A DNA stretch of 62,955 nt from an uncultured Eubacteriales bacterium (GCA_900542005.1 UQLW01000018.1:1-62955), one strand, 5' to 3'. Shown: positions 1 to 7,899, counted from the first letter of the stretch. Notes: generated from the letters alone by a model not told the origin. A program made the numbers and translations.

Positions 1-233
1 CTCTCGCTCAACGGCGAAGCTTATTTTACCATCTCTTTACACCCTTTTCAATCCTGTCTTTCCCTTCTTCCCCCGGTTTCGTTCGTGTTTATCCCCATCC
101 CTCCCCCCTATCTCTTGCGTTTCGTTCGGGTTTATGCATATTTTTTGTTTTTATATCGAATTTCATGTCGGATGCTTTCCCATCCTATGCTGCAAATGCG
201 CCTACATCCGCCTGCAGCCTGGCCCAATATGAT
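1..233. other. No gene recognised; pyrimidine-rich edge of window
   Basis: C/T-rich sequence before the terminator of the nitroreductase gene. I see no ribosome site followed by a convincing reading frame on either strand and no clear promoter; a plus-strand frame running from 85 overlaps the nitroreductase antisense and lacks family features. Confidence 0.5.
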
Positions 234-262
234 ACAAAAACGGGCCCGCTGCGGGCCCGTCG
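234..262 (-). terminator. Intrinsic terminator of the XRE/nitroreductase unit
   Basis: Read on the minus strand, a GC-rich stem (ACGGGCCCGC paired with GCGGGCCCGT) is followed by a run of T residues. It lies just after the nitroreductase stop codon. Confidence 0.85.
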
Positions 263-272
263 CTTCTTTTCT

Positions 273-791
273 CTATAGCCAGTTTACCTTCTGTTCCCGC
301 GGCCGAGCGTCCGGTTCCTCCTCGGGATATCCAAGGGCGACGGCGTACAGCGGGCAGAAACCCTCCGGGATTTGCATCTTTTCCAGCGTTTCAGCGGCCG
401 CCGGCTGATTCAAATACCGCATGACAAAGCCCACCACGCAGCTACCCAGGCCCAAGCTATAGGCAGCCAGCAGCAAATTCTCCGTTGCCAGGCCGCAATC
501 AATCTGATTCCAATGGTTCTCCTGGTGACCGCTAACCAGGATGACCACAGGCGCCCCATGAAATACGCGCATCTGCGGATTGCTCTCCGCCCGGCGTACC
601 CCTTCTTCCAATTCGCCAATAAGGCCGGGATCCTCCATCACCGTGAAATGCCAGGGCTGCAGGTTCCTGGCGCTGGGGCCGTGGAAGGCCGCGTCCAGCA
701 CCGCCTCCAGCTTCTCCCGTTCCACGCCGCGGGACTGATAACGGCGCACCGAGCGGCGCCCGTAGATGGCCTCCATGATTGGATTTAGCAT
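273..791 (-). CDS. Nitroreductase family flavoprotein
   Basis: 172 aa, within the usual 165-220 aa of the FMN-dependent nitroreductase family. The N-terminal Y-G-R-R-S-V-R-R-Y segment is the typical phosphate-contacting FMN motif, followed by the PSARNLQPWHF motif seen across the family and a conserved GLGSCVVGF core. These cytoplasmic enzymes reduce nitroaromatics, quinones or similar acceptors with NAD(P)H; the substrate cannot be told from sequence. The ATG at 791 has AAGGAGG about 7 nt upstream, inside the end of the XRE gene. The two genes are 12 nt apart, so they probably form one transcript in which the XRE protein may control the enzyme. Confidence 0.9.
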   Translation of the reverse strand: MLNPIMEAIYGRRSVRRYQSRGVEREKLEAVLDAAFHGPSARNLQPWHFTVMEDPGLIGELEEGVRRAESNPQMRVFHGAPVVILVSGHQENHWNQIDCGLATENLLLAAYSLGLGSCVVGFVMRYLNQPAAAETLEKMQIPEGFCPLYAVALGYPEEEPDARPREQKVNWL

Positions 792-803
792 TATTCTACC
801 TCC

Positions 804-1040
804 TTATGATTGATACGGCTCACGCAATGCCGCCAACGTACCTTCCGTCAGGCTGAGCGCCCGCTCGATCTGTTCAAGCCGCGCCGGATCCGGCACGCGA
901 TAGCCCGATTCCCACTGCCCGATGCGCTGAGCGGGGCAGTTGGTCAAGCCGATTCGTTCTCCCAGCTGCTGCTGGGTCAGCCCGGCGCAGCGCCGCTCCA
1001 TGCGGATGCGTTGCCCCAATCGACTGCGCTTCTCTACCAT
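804..1040 (-). CDS. Small XRE-family helix-turn-helix regulator
   Basis: 78 aa, essentially a lone Cro/C1-type HTH domain: the segment from RIRMERRCAGLTQQQLGERIG through AQRIGQWESG to RVPDP has the normal spacing of the five helices. There is no second domain for ligand binding or dimerisation. It is the first gene of a unit with the nitroreductase and is divergent from the terminase genes, so it could regulate its own promoter, the enzyme, or the phage unit; none of these is shown. It could be a relic phage repressor, but its size and position next to an enzyme gene fit a host regulator equally well. Confidence 0.85.
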   Translation of the reverse strand: MVEKRSRLGQRIRMERRCAGLTQQQLGERIGLTNCPAQRIGQWESGYRVPDPARLEQIERALSLTEGTLAALREPYQS

Positions 1041-1077
1041 GGCGCTTCCCCCAATTCCTTTTTTACTTTCTTATATT

Positions 1078-1100
1078 AGTATAGCACATTTGCTGCCGCC
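1078..1100 (-). promoter_or_regulatory. Probable extended -10 promoter of the XRE gene
   Basis: Minus strand reads TGCTATACT, an extended -10 element, about 40 bp upstream of the XRE start. No good -35 is visible. Confidence 0.5.
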
Positions 1101-1127
1101 ATGTCTTATGTTTCTTCCGCCTATTGC

Positions 1128-1188
1128 CATGCGATAAAACAGCCGCCTTGCATTTACGCAAATTTATGGTAATATAATAGCGTCCCGT
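1128..1188 (+). promoter_or_regulatory. Terminase-module promoter with shared upstream element
   Basis: Elements in order: CATGCGATAAAA at 1128-1139, 8 bp, TTGCAT at 1148-1153, 16 bp, TAATAT at 1170-1175 (TATAAT overlaps at 1173-1178), then AATAGCGTCCC. The portal promoter at 19511-19570 has the same elements at identical spacing. The upstream element sits where a class II activator would contact RNA polymerase. It is most likely bound by the late regulator encoded at 29506; that is inference. Confidence 0.8.
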
Positions 1189-1197
1189 ATTGGGTGG

Positions 1198-1228
1198 ATA
1201 CCGCTTTTCCAGCAAAAGCGGTATTTTT
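1198..1228 (+). terminator. First leader terminator before terminase genes
   Basis: A perfect 11-bp stem (ATACCGCTTTT / AAAAGCGGTAT) with a 5-nt loop and a following T run, located about 15 nt after the likely transcription start and before any gene. It would stop transcription unless antitermination occurs. Confidence 0.8.
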
Positions 1229-1235
1229 GATTTCG

Positions 1236-1266
1236 CCCCGGCTTTTGATCGAGCCGGGGTTTTTTA
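1236..1266 (+). terminator. Second leader terminator before terminase genes
   Basis: 8-bp GC stem CCCCGGCT / AGCCGGGG followed by TTTTTTATT. It lies immediately after the first terminator and just before the terminase ribosome site, giving a tandem pair in the untranslated leader. Confidence 0.85.
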
Positions 1267-1291
1267 TTATCACGCATAAGGAGGCATATTG

Positions 1292-1786
1292 ATGCTGACC
1301 AGCAAAGAACTCGCCTTTTGCCGGCATTATCTGGCGACCGGAGGACAAGGCGAAGAAGCCGTCCGGCGGGCGGGGTACCGTGGACGAAGGCCCGAACAGG
1401 CTGTGGGCAAGCTATTGGCCCGGCCGGATATCCAGCTTGCCCTGGAGGGGATGCTGCGCGATACGCTATGGCGCGAAGGCCTCTCTCCCCAGTATCTTGC
1501 CAGCCGCGCCATGCTGGCGCTGGACGCTACGCTGAACGCGCGGCCCGTATCCGCCAGAGGCAAGGCTGCCGAAGGCGATTATGCAATCGACGGGAAAACC
1601 GCGCTGGAGCTGCTGAAGCTCCTGGGGAAATGGACGGGCCTGGAGGACTGCGCCGACCGCAAGCTTCATCATGAAGGCCTGCGGTTGTCGCAGCCGGAAC
1701 CCGCTGCCTGCCCCGGCGCCGCAGGGCTCTCCATCCCCCGCCCGGAGCCGGGGGCCTGGGCCCGGGCCCGCGAGGACGAACCATGA
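1292..1786 (+). CDS. Phage terminase small subunit
   Basis: 164 aa. The N-terminus LTSKELAFCRHYLATGGQGEEAVRRAGY is the classic terminase small-subunit HTH opening (T-x-K-q-x-x-F-x-x-x-Y ... A-x-x-A-G-Y). The C-terminal part is rich in Pro, Ala and Gly and probably flexible. The family recognises viral DNA and feeds it to the large subunit. ATG 1292 was chosen over the TTG at 1289 because AAGGAGG ends 7 nt before it. The gene overlaps the large-subunit gene by 4 bp. The unit has its own promoter and leader and ends at a terminator near 3210; no other phage gene adjoins it. Confidence 0.88.
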   Translation: MLTSKELAFCRHYLATGGQGEEAVRRAGYRGRRPEQAVGKLLARPDIQLALEGMLRDTLWREGLSPQYLASRAMLALDATLNARPVSARGKAAEGDYAIDGKTALELLKLLGKWTGLEDCADRKLHHEGLRLSQPEPAACPGAAGLSIPRPEPGAWARAREDEP

Positions 1787-3153
1787 GCGGCTATATCCCC
1801 ACGCCGCCCCAGCGCCGCTTTCATCTTTCCGTGGCCGATGAATTGCTGTACGGCGGAGCTGCCGGAGGCGGAAAATCCGCCGCAATCGTGATGGAGGCCT
1901 TGGCTCAATGCCTGGAGCATCCCGGGATGCGGGCCTATCTTTTCCGGCGCACCTATCCCCAGCTGGAAAGCTCGCTGATTGAACAGGCGCGCCGCCTGAT
2001 CCCCCGGCAGCTAGGCCGCTATGTCACAGCAAGCCACAGCTTCCGGCTGGCCAATGGCAGCGAAATGCTTTTTCGCCACTGCAACAGGGCAGAGGACCGC
2101 TTCGCCTACCAGGGGGCCGAGATCCACAGCCTGTTTCTGGATGAACTGACTCACTTTCCCCGGGAGGTATATGATTTCTTGAAAAGCCGCGTCCGCGCGC
2201 CGCGGCAGCTGGCGCTTGCGCCAGTCATTCGCGCGACCGCCAATCCCGGCGGCATCGGGCACGCCTGGGTGAAGGCCACCTTTATCGACCCTGCGCCCCA
2301 GGGCGGGCGATGGTTTGTCGAGCAGCATTCCAAGCTGCTGGGCGTCACCCGGAAACGGCTCTATGAATTCATCCCTGCGCGGGTGACCGATAACCCTCAC
2401 CTGGGCGAGGAATATACCCTGGCCCTGGAGGGGCTGCCCCAGGCGCTGCGGGAGGCCTACCTGATGGGCAACTGGAATGCCTTTGCCGGGCAGGTGTTCA
2501 GCGAATGGCGCGACGAGCCCGATCACTACGGCGATGGGCTCGACACCCATGTGATCGCGCCTTTTCCCATCCCCGCCCACTGGCCCCGCGCCCGCTCCTT
2601 TGATTTTGGGTACACCCGTCCCTTTTCCGTGGGCTGGTGGGCTACGGCGCCTGACGGCCGCGTATACCGCTATAGGGAATGGTACGGCTGCGTACCGGGC
2701 GAACCCAACGCCGGCCTGAAGCTGACCGCCGCCGCCATTGCCAAGGGGATCCTGGAACGCGAAGCCCCGGAGCGGGCCGATGGAATCCCCATAGCCGCAG
2801 TGGCCGATCCCGCTATCTGGGACAGCTCGCGCGGCGAATCGATCGCCGAGCAGATGCTGGCGGCGGGCGTGGCCTTTGAGCCGGCCGATCATGCCAGGCT
2901 CTCAGGCAAAATGCAGCTGCATGCCAGGCTGGCCATGGACAGCAGCCGCAGGCCCGGCCTCTATGTTTTCAGCTGCTGCCGCGATTTTATCCGTACCGTA
3001 CCCGCGCTGGTCTACTCGCCCTCCAACGTTGAGGATGTAGACACCGAGGGCGAGGACCATATTTATGATGAAACCCGCTATTTCCTTATGACGCGGCCTG
3101 TCGGCCGGCCGGTCCCAACGCCCCGCCGGCGCGTCTTTAACCCGCTGGCGTAG
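1783..3153 (+). CDS. Phage terminase large subunit (ATPase/nuclease)
   Basis: 456 aa, full length for the family. Walker A GGAAGGGKS at residues 24-32, Walker B LFLDEL near residue 115, and a motif III-like ATANPGG near 160 form the packaging ATPase. The C-terminal RNase H-like nuclease shows SFDFGY near residue 272, ADPAIWD near 345 and a final DHIYDETRYF near 428, giving the expected acidic residues. The protein would cut DNA and pump it into a prohead through the portal. The ATG overlaps the small-subunit stop (ATGA). No frameshift or missing motif is seen, so selection appears to keep it functional although the portal gene is 16.5 kb away. Confidence 0.93.
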   Translation: MSGYIPTPPQRRFHLSVADELLYGGAAGGGKSAAIVMEALAQCLEHPGMRAYLFRRTYPQLESSLIEQARRLIPRQLGRYVTASHSFRLANGSEMLFRHCNRAEDRFAYQGAEIHSLFLDELTHFPREVYDFLKSRVRAPRQLALAPVIRATANPGGIGHAWVKATFIDPAPQGGRWFVEQHSKLLGVTRKRLYEFIPARVTDNPHLGEEYTLALEGLPQALREAYLMGNWNAFAGQVFSEWRDEPDHYGDGLDTHVIAPFPIPAHWPRARSFDFGYTRPFSVGWWATAPDGRVYRYREWYGCVPGEPNAGLKLTAAAIAKGILEREAPERADGIPIAAVADPAIWDSSRGESIAEQMLAAGVAFEPADHARLSGKMQLHARLAMDSSRRPGLYVFSCCRDFIRTVPALVYSPSNVEDVDTEGEDHIYDETRYFLMTRPVGRPVPTPRRRVFNPLA

Positions 3154-3178
3154 CGCTTGCAAGCCGGCCATAAATGCG

Positions 3179-3213
3179 AACGGCTCCCGGATATGACCGG
3201 GAGCCGTTTATAG
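3179..3213 (+). terminator. Terminator closing the terminase unit
   Basis: Stem ACGGCTCCCGG / CCGGGAGCCGT with a 6-nt loop and a short T run. It ends the two-gene terminase transcript and faces the convergent gene at 3233-3730. Confidence 0.75.
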
Positions 3214-3232
3214 ATTGTAGCGGATCGAACGC

Positions 3233-3730
3233 CTAATCCAGCGCTACGATCGGGATCAGGATCCGGCACCCCGACCGCGCGGTAGCGCCAAAGGTATACA
3301 CCGGCGCCAAATCATAGGCAAAGCGGTATCCATACAATTCAGGCCGGTAGTGCTCAATGGCGCGTCCCACCTCCGCATAGGCTTCGCCATACCAGCTTTC
3401 ATCCTCAAAGGGCTCGCCCTGGAACCACAGCATGGTGTGCGCGTCCATCGTGATGACCTCGCAGCCTTCCGGTACGGATAGCTCGCCCTCCAGGGGCACC
3501 TCCACCGCGCATACGGCTTCCGACGTACCGGGCTTGACCATACAGGGCGGCAAATTCACCAGGACCGCTTCATCCAGCCGGTTGGGTACGGCCGTCAGGA
3601 TATCCCAGATATCGCACCCCACTTCCGCACAGTAGGACAGATAATCCTTAGCCTGTATGCCGCGCTTGATTATCATGCGGCAGGCCGGCCGGGTTACCAC
3701 CGTGGCGGTAACGCTTCTCATTTGCTGCAT
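3233..3730 (-). CDS. Stand-alone effector-binding (GyrI-like) domain protein
   Basis: 165 aa with no DNA-binding part. It closely matches the C-terminal effector domain of the AraC regulator just upstream: shared blocks include RPACRM, VGCDIWDIL, PNRLDEA, LVNLPP, CAVEVPL, VPEGCEV and RPELYGYRFAYDLAP. Domains of this type (AraC effector-binding/GyrI-like) bind small hydrophobic or cationic ligands. The ATG has AAGGAGGATC 8 nt upstream, and it lies 53 nt after the AraC gene on the same strand. It looks like a local duplication of the regulator's sensing domain. It may sequester or sense the same ligand, or act as a small binding protein. Confidence 0.85.
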   Translation of the reverse strand: MQQMRSVTATVVTRPACRMIIKRGIQAKDYLSYCAEVGCDIWDILTAVPNRLDEAVLVNLPPCMVKPGTSEAVCAVEVPLEGELSVPEGCEVITMDAHTMLWFQGEPFEDESWYGEAYAEVGRAIEHYRPELYGYRFAYDLAPVYTFGATARSGCRILIPIVALD

Positions 3731-3783
3731 TGTCTTGATCCTCCTTATCTTACCTATCGCAGGCCCTCAATCGATGAGCGCCC

Positions 3784-4701
3784 TTACTCTCCCTGCTTCA
3801 GCGGTACAACGGGTATCCATACCCGGCAGCCCCTTTGCGCGTTGGCCCCAAAGGTATAGGCCGGCGCCAAATCATAGGCAAAACGGTATCCATACAATTC
3901 AGGCCGGTAGCGCTCAATGGCGCGTCCTATTTCCCCATGGGCCCCGCCGTACCAGGCCTCATCCCCATAGGGCATACCCTGGAAGCACAACAGCTGCCGC
4001 TCGCCCACCTCGATGACTTCACAGCCTTCGGGCACAGTCACCTCGCCCGTCAAGGGAACCTCTACAGCGCAAACCGCCGAAGAGGTGCCCTCTTTGATCA
4101 AAGCCGGCGGCAGGTTCACCAGGGCCGCCTCGTCCAGCCGGTTGGGTGCGGCCTGCAGGATATCCCAAATATCGCACCCTACCTCATCACAATAGGAAAA
4201 ATAATCATTGGCCCGAATGCCGCGCTTGAGGAGCATGCGGCAAGCCGGCCGGGTTATGGCGAAAACGGTAACGGTTCGCGCTTCTTGCATCTGATTTTCC
4301 CCCTTTGACCGTAATTGCAGATAGTCATAGCTCATGGGCCTGGGCCCGACATAGCCCTCCGGAAGGCGGCCCCGGCGGTAATCCTGGGGCGATACGCCAA
4401 AATAACCGCCAAACGCCTTGGTAAAGCCCTCATGGGATTCATAGCCTGCATCCAGGGCAGCGTCCAAAACCCCTCCGGGATATTCCGGCCGTATCAGCTG
4501 GCCCGCCGCTATCCGCAGCCGCAGATCCCGGATATAGGCAAAAACCGGCTTATGCAGCAGGGTCCGGAACACGCGCAGCGCATGCCGCTGGGAATAACCC
4601 GATACGGCGCAGACGTCCTCTATTGAAAGCGCTTCGTGGATATGCGCGTGGATATAATCCTGCATACGGATGACCGCTTCCACCTGATCTTTGTCTTTCA
4701 T
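3784..4701 (-). CDS. AraC-family regulator with C-terminal effector-binding domain
   Basis: 305 aa from the chosen start. Residues 1-105 hold two AraC-type HTHs (YIHAHIHEALSIEDVCAVSGYSQRHALRVFR and ALDAGYESHEGFTKAFGGYFGVSPQDYR, given in blocks of the protein). Residues 140-305 form a GyrI-like effector domain. This DNA-binding-first order is that of Rob/SoxS-type regulators with a ligand pocket. A longer frame reaches 4770, but the ATG at 4701 has CAGGAGG 5 nt upstream and starts MKDKDQ, matching family N-termini. It is followed by the duplicated domain gene, and the target genes are unknown. Confidence 0.88.
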   Translation of the reverse strand: MKDKDQVEAVIRMQDYIHAHIHEALSIEDVCAVSGYSQRHALRVFRTLLHKPVFAYIRDLRLRIAAGQLIRPEYPGGVLDAALDAGYESHEGFTKAFGGYFGVSPQDYRRGRLPEGYVGPRPMSYDYLQLRSKGENQMQEARTVTVFAITRPACRMLLKRGIRANDYFSYCDEVGCDIWDILQAAPNRLDEAALVNLPPALIKEGTSSAVCAVEVPLTGEVTVPEGCEVIEVGERQLLCFQGMPYGDEAWYGGAHGEIGRAIERYRPELYGYRFAYDLAPAYTFGANAQRGCRVWIPVVPLKQGE

Positions 4702-4799
4702 GTCCGCCTCCTGTTTGAGTATACGGCATATCGCCCGTTTCTGCTTGAACGCTATTGCCATTTTCGCCATTTTATCAAAGGTTTACCGTTTTGTATACA

Positions 4800-4828
4800 T
4801 TGTGTTTTTTGGCGGATTATGGTATGAT
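4800..4828 (+). promoter_or_regulatory. Promoter of the zinc-ribbon operon
   Basis: TTGTGT at 4800-4805, 17 bp, TATGAT at 4823-4828, about 100 bp before the first gene. Confidence 0.6.
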
Positions 4829-4931
4829 TTTTATGTTCTTGCCGCCTGTCCGTCCCCCTTCGGCGCCCGTTGCCAGGGGAAGGCGTTCCATGCGCGGCAG
4901 CCTATTTTTTATGCTAGGGAGAGGATCAAGC

Positions 4932-5393
4932 ATGGATTTCTTTGAAAGGGTTGGCCGCCGCTTGGCCGGCGCCAGCCGCGGCGTCGCACAGAAAACGCAG
5001 CAGCTGACGGAAACCGCGCGGCTCAGCAGCATGATTTCCGACGCGGAAAAGCAGATACGGGCCATGTATACCGCCATTGGCGAAGCCTACTATCAGCGGC
5101 ACCGCGAGCATCCGACCGAGCAGGAACGGCAGCGGATCGAGCAGATCAACCAGTTGTTTGCGGCCATTGACCAGCATCGCCAGGCCATTGAGCAGATCAA
5201 AACCGCGGGTAAATGCCCCCAGTGCGGCACGGATGCGGCCCCGGGCGCAGCCTTCTGCAACCGCTGCGGCGCAAGGCTGAATGCCCAAGATTCCCAGCCT
5301 CCCCAACCGGAGGCACACGTTTGCCCCCAATGCCACCGCCCCGCAGATGGGGACAGCCAATTCTGCGGCTACTGCGGGACAAAGCTAAAGTAA
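4932..5393 (+). CDS. Coiled-coil protein with two C-terminal zinc ribbons
   Basis: 153 aa, probably cytoplasmic. Residues 1-95 are a predicted helical coiled coil rich in Gln, Glu and Arg. Two CxxC...CxxC ribbons follow: CPQC...CNRC and CPQC...CGYC. No enzyme motif is present. A frame extends upstream to 4755, but ATG 4932 has GGGAGAGGATC just before it and starts a plausible MDFFERV. It is the first of three zinc-ribbon genes in a row (gaps of 34 and 33 nt), which suggests that the three products work together, possibly at the membrane. The molecular role is unknown. Confidence 0.8.
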   Translation: MDFFERVGRRLAGASRGVAQKTQQLTETARLSSMISDAEKQIRAMYTAIGEAYYQRHREHPTEQERQRIEQINQLFAAIDQHRQAIEQIKTAGKCPQCGTDAAPGAAFCNRCGARLNAQDSQPPQPEAHVCPQCHRPADGDSQFCGYCGTKLK

Positions 5394-5427
5394 AGCCCCA
5401 CGACGGAAGAAGGAAGGACGAAGCGTC

Positions 5428-6399
5428 ATGTTTTGCTCAAAATGCGGCACAAAAAACCCCGATGAAGCGGCGTTCTGCCGCTCCTGCGGCGCACCCATGC
5501 GAGGTCCCCGCCCCAATCCTAAGCCCCCACTCCCCCATTCTGGCGCCATGCCGAAGGAAACGGAGCCGGCAGCCGCGCCCTCTGCCACGGCTTCGCAGCA
5601 CGATCCCGCCGCCCGGGAGGGCATTCCCCTGAAGCCGCCGATCAAGGAGCCGGTGCCCGCGGCCCAAGGGGAACCCGATTCCATCCAGCATACCATTGAC
5701 CATGCCAAGCAGGCGCCGGTTCCCCCGGCGGGCACGGACCCTCTCCCTGGAAATCAAGGCGCCAAGCCCGCCGAAGCCAGGCCGCTGCAAACGCCGCCGG
5801 TATCCGCCGGAGGCAAAGCGCCGCTGGATCCCGCGCAGCAGGCCCGCCACTACCGCCGGATCGGTATTATGGCGGTATCGGCCGCCGCCCTGGTGGTCAT
5901 TGCGGGCATTACGGCATTATGCATCTTCCTATTTGGCGGCACCAGCTATCAGAAGGCAATCGACAACATGATGAAGGCTACGCTGGACGCAGACGCCAAG
6001 GCAGCCTATGCCATGCTCCCCAAGGCATACCAGCAGAAGATGCTGAAAGAGAGGGGCTACGCCAACGAGCGCGAGGCCATCGAGGACATTGCCAATGAGC
6101 TCGAGAACACCAAGACCGGCCTGGATAATCTGCTGGGGAAGGGCTGGCAATACAGCTATAAGATTCTTTCGGTGGAGAACCGGTCCAGCCGCGAGCTGCG
6201 GGAGCTGAAGGAAGAATACCTTGACGATTACGATATTCAGATCGACGGGGCCATGGAGGCTGAGGTGGAGTTTGCCATCCGCTGTGAGCAGGGCAATCAA
6301 TCCTCCACCCTGGACGTCCCGCTGATGAAGATCGGCCGTTCCTGGTATATCGATTTTGCCAACGCTTCCAATATGATAAACGACATTATGCGCGGCTAA
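5428..6399 (+). CDS. Zinc-ribbon, single-pass membrane protein
   Basis: 323 aa. Residues 3-24 form a zinc ribbon (CSKC...CRSC). A long Pro/Ala-rich linker runs to about residue 145, then one membrane span (IGIMAVSAAALVVIAGITAL), then an extracytoplasmic domain of about 150 aa resembling the DUF4878/lumazine-like fold seen in exported Firmicutes proteins (weak match by eye). The ribbon should face the cytoplasm. There is no signal peptidase site, so the span acts as an anchor. Middle gene of the zinc-ribbon operon. A sensor or scaffold linking cytoplasm to envelope is possible but unproven. Confidence 0.8.
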   Translation: MFCSKCGTKNPDEAAFCRSCGAPMRGPRPNPKPPLPHSGAMPKETEPAAAPSATASQHDPAAREGIPLKPPIKEPVPAAQGEPDSIQHTIDHAKQAPVPPAGTDPLPGNQGAKPAEARPLQTPPVSAGGKAPLDPAQQARHYRRIGIMAVSAAALVVIAGITALCIFLFGGTSYQKAIDNMMKATLDADAKAAYAMLPKAYQQKMLKERGYANEREAIEDIANELENTKTGLDNLLGKGWQYSYKILSVENRSSRELRELKEEYLDDYDIQIDGAMEAEVEFAIRCEQGNQSSTLDVPLMKIGRSWYIDFANASNMINDIMRG

Positions 6400-6432
6400 G
6401 CCTGAACCTGCCAAAGGAGGAACAAAAGCCAC

Positions 6433-7797
6433 ATGTATTGCATCAAGTGCGGAAAAAAGCTGGAGGATGATTCACAATTCTGCATTTACTGCGGCCATAA
6501 GCTGGAGAGCCCGGAGCCGTCCGCTCCGCTTGCCGGGCCATCTTCTCCCCAGCAACCCCAAACGCAGCCGGCCAGATCCCCGGCGCCCCCGAAAAAGAAA
6601 AAAAGGATCGTTCCACTCGTCTACATCATCCTGGCAGAGGTTGTCGCGCTGGCGGCTGTGGTAGTCGTATGCTATCTCTTGTTCCTCAGCCCCTCTGCCC
6701 GGATGAACCGGGCGCTGGAGCAGGGGGATATCGCGGCGGCCGCCGACCTCTATTATGACCACCTGTACGGCGAAGCTCTGCCGGAAAAAAGCGTGACGCT
6801 GATTCAGGCAGCCGCCGCACGGACGCTGCAGGATTATATCGCCGGATCGCTCAGCTATGAGGACGCACAGGAAAACCTCCGTAACCTGGAGGATTTCAAC
6901 GCCGAAAACGCAGAAGAAGATCTGGCCGCAGCCCGTCAGGGCATTGAGGATCAGCATGCTGTCATCACTTTGCTCGACGAAGCCAGCGACGCCTTCACAT
7001 CAGCCGATTATGCCGCCGCAATCGAAGGTTACAGCGACGCGCTGGAACGCGATGAAAGCAACCAGGCGGCGGCTGACGGCCTGAAGCAGGCGAAAGAAGC
7101 CCTTCTTGCCCAGGCCGAGAAGGCCGCCGACGAATACCTGGCCCAGGGAGATTATGAGGCGGCGGTACAATGCCTGCGCGCTACCGACGCTACCCTGCAG
7201 GATGAAACCATGCTGAAGGCCGCGCTGGATGCGCTACAGCAGAAGCAAATTACCCAAATCGGCGACGCTGCGCGCACCGCCGCCCAGGGGGGCGATTGGG
7301 ATGGCGCCCTGGAGCTGATTGACGCTTATACCGCAGAATATGCCGCCTCCCCCGAGCTGGAGGCCGTGCGTACGGAGCTTGCAGGCCAGATGCCCATGAC
7401 GCTGAAGAACCTGACCCAGGTCAGCGCCCAGGGGATCGAGGTCATCAAGGACGCGGTAACCGACCGCTGGGGCAACGTTTACGACGGCGCGGTACAATAT
7501 GACGCCAGCAATGACGCCTTCGGTCTATATAACCTGAACGGGCAATATACCCGCCTGACGGGCACGGTTTTTGTATCCAAGGACTCTGACAACGGGACGA
7601 ACGTATCCTTCTCGATCTATCTGGATGAGAAGCTGATCCAGCATGTGGAGGGCATAACCGTAGAAACTGCGCCGATCGCGCTGGATATTGACGTAACCGG
7701 AGCCACCACGCTGCGGATTGTGACGGCCCACGCGGAGTGGGACTGGACCGAGGATCTCTGCTTTGCCAATACCAGCCTGGAAAGGGCCGCCTCATAG
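6433..7797 (+). CDS. Zinc-ribbon membrane protein with TPR-like and NPCBM-like exterior
   Basis: 454 aa. N-terminal zinc ribbon (CIKC...CIYC, residues 3-22), a basic Pro-rich stretch (KKKKR), a membrane span near 60-82, then a long alpha-helical region with TPR-like repeats (AADLYYDHLYGEALPEKS, SADYAAAIEGYSDAL, AQGDYEAAVQCLRA). The last ~115 residues (from AVTDRWGNVYDGAVQYD) resemble an NPCBM/NEW2 carbohydrate-binding domain. That suggests an envelope protein that touches glycan outside and something in the cytoplasm through its ribbon. ATG 6433 follows AAAGGAGG. Last gene of the operon, followed by a terminator. Confidence 0.8.
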   Translation: MYCIKCGKKLEDDSQFCIYCGHKLESPEPSAPLAGPSSPQQPQTQPARSPAPPKKKKRIVPLVYIILAEVVALAAVVVVCYLLFLSPSARMNRALEQGDIAAAADLYYDHLYGEALPEKSVTLIQAAAARTLQDYIAGSLSYEDAQENLRNLEDFNAENAEEDLAAARQGIEDQHAVITLLDEASDAFTSADYAAAIEGYSDALERDESNQAAADGLKQAKEALLAQAEKAADEYLAQGDYEAAVQCLRATDATLQDETMLKAALDALQQKQITQIGDAARTAAQGGDWDGALELIDAYTAEYAASPELEAVRTELAGQMPMTLKNLTQVSAQGIEVIKDAVTDRWGNVYDGAVQYDASNDAFGLYNLNGQYTRLTGTVFVSKDSDNGTNVSFSIYLDEKLIQHVEGITVETAPIALDIDVTGATTLRIVTAHAEWDWTEDLCFANTSLERAAS

Positions 7798-7807
7798 CAT
7801 TGGATTG

Positions 7808-7842
7808 ACCGCTTCCGCCTGAACCGGAAGCGGTTATTTTTA
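7808..7842 (+). terminator. Terminator of the zinc-ribbon operon
   Basis: Stem ACCGCTTCCG / CGGAAGCGGT followed by TTATTTTTAT. Confidence 0.85.
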
Positions 7843-7868
7843 TGGAGCGATTTTTTTCCTCCAAGGGC

Positions 7869-7899
7869 TTGACTTGGAGTGAACTTCAGGGGATATGCT
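7869..7899 (+). promoter_or_regulatory. MerR-type promoter/operator of the aldo/keto reductase
   Basis: TTGACT at 7869-7874 and TATGCT at 7894-7899 are separated by 19 bp, the long spacer characteristic of MerR-family control. The spacer contains an imperfect dyad (CTTGGAGT facing ACTTCAGG). This resembles the operators of AdhR/NmlR-like regulators that control aldo/keto reductases in Firmicutes. The MerR gene responsible is not adjacent. Confidence 0.7.

Noticed and set aside
85..408. 107-codon plus-strand frame at the window start
   Set aside because: Low-complexity composition, antisense to the nitroreductase, no ribosome site.
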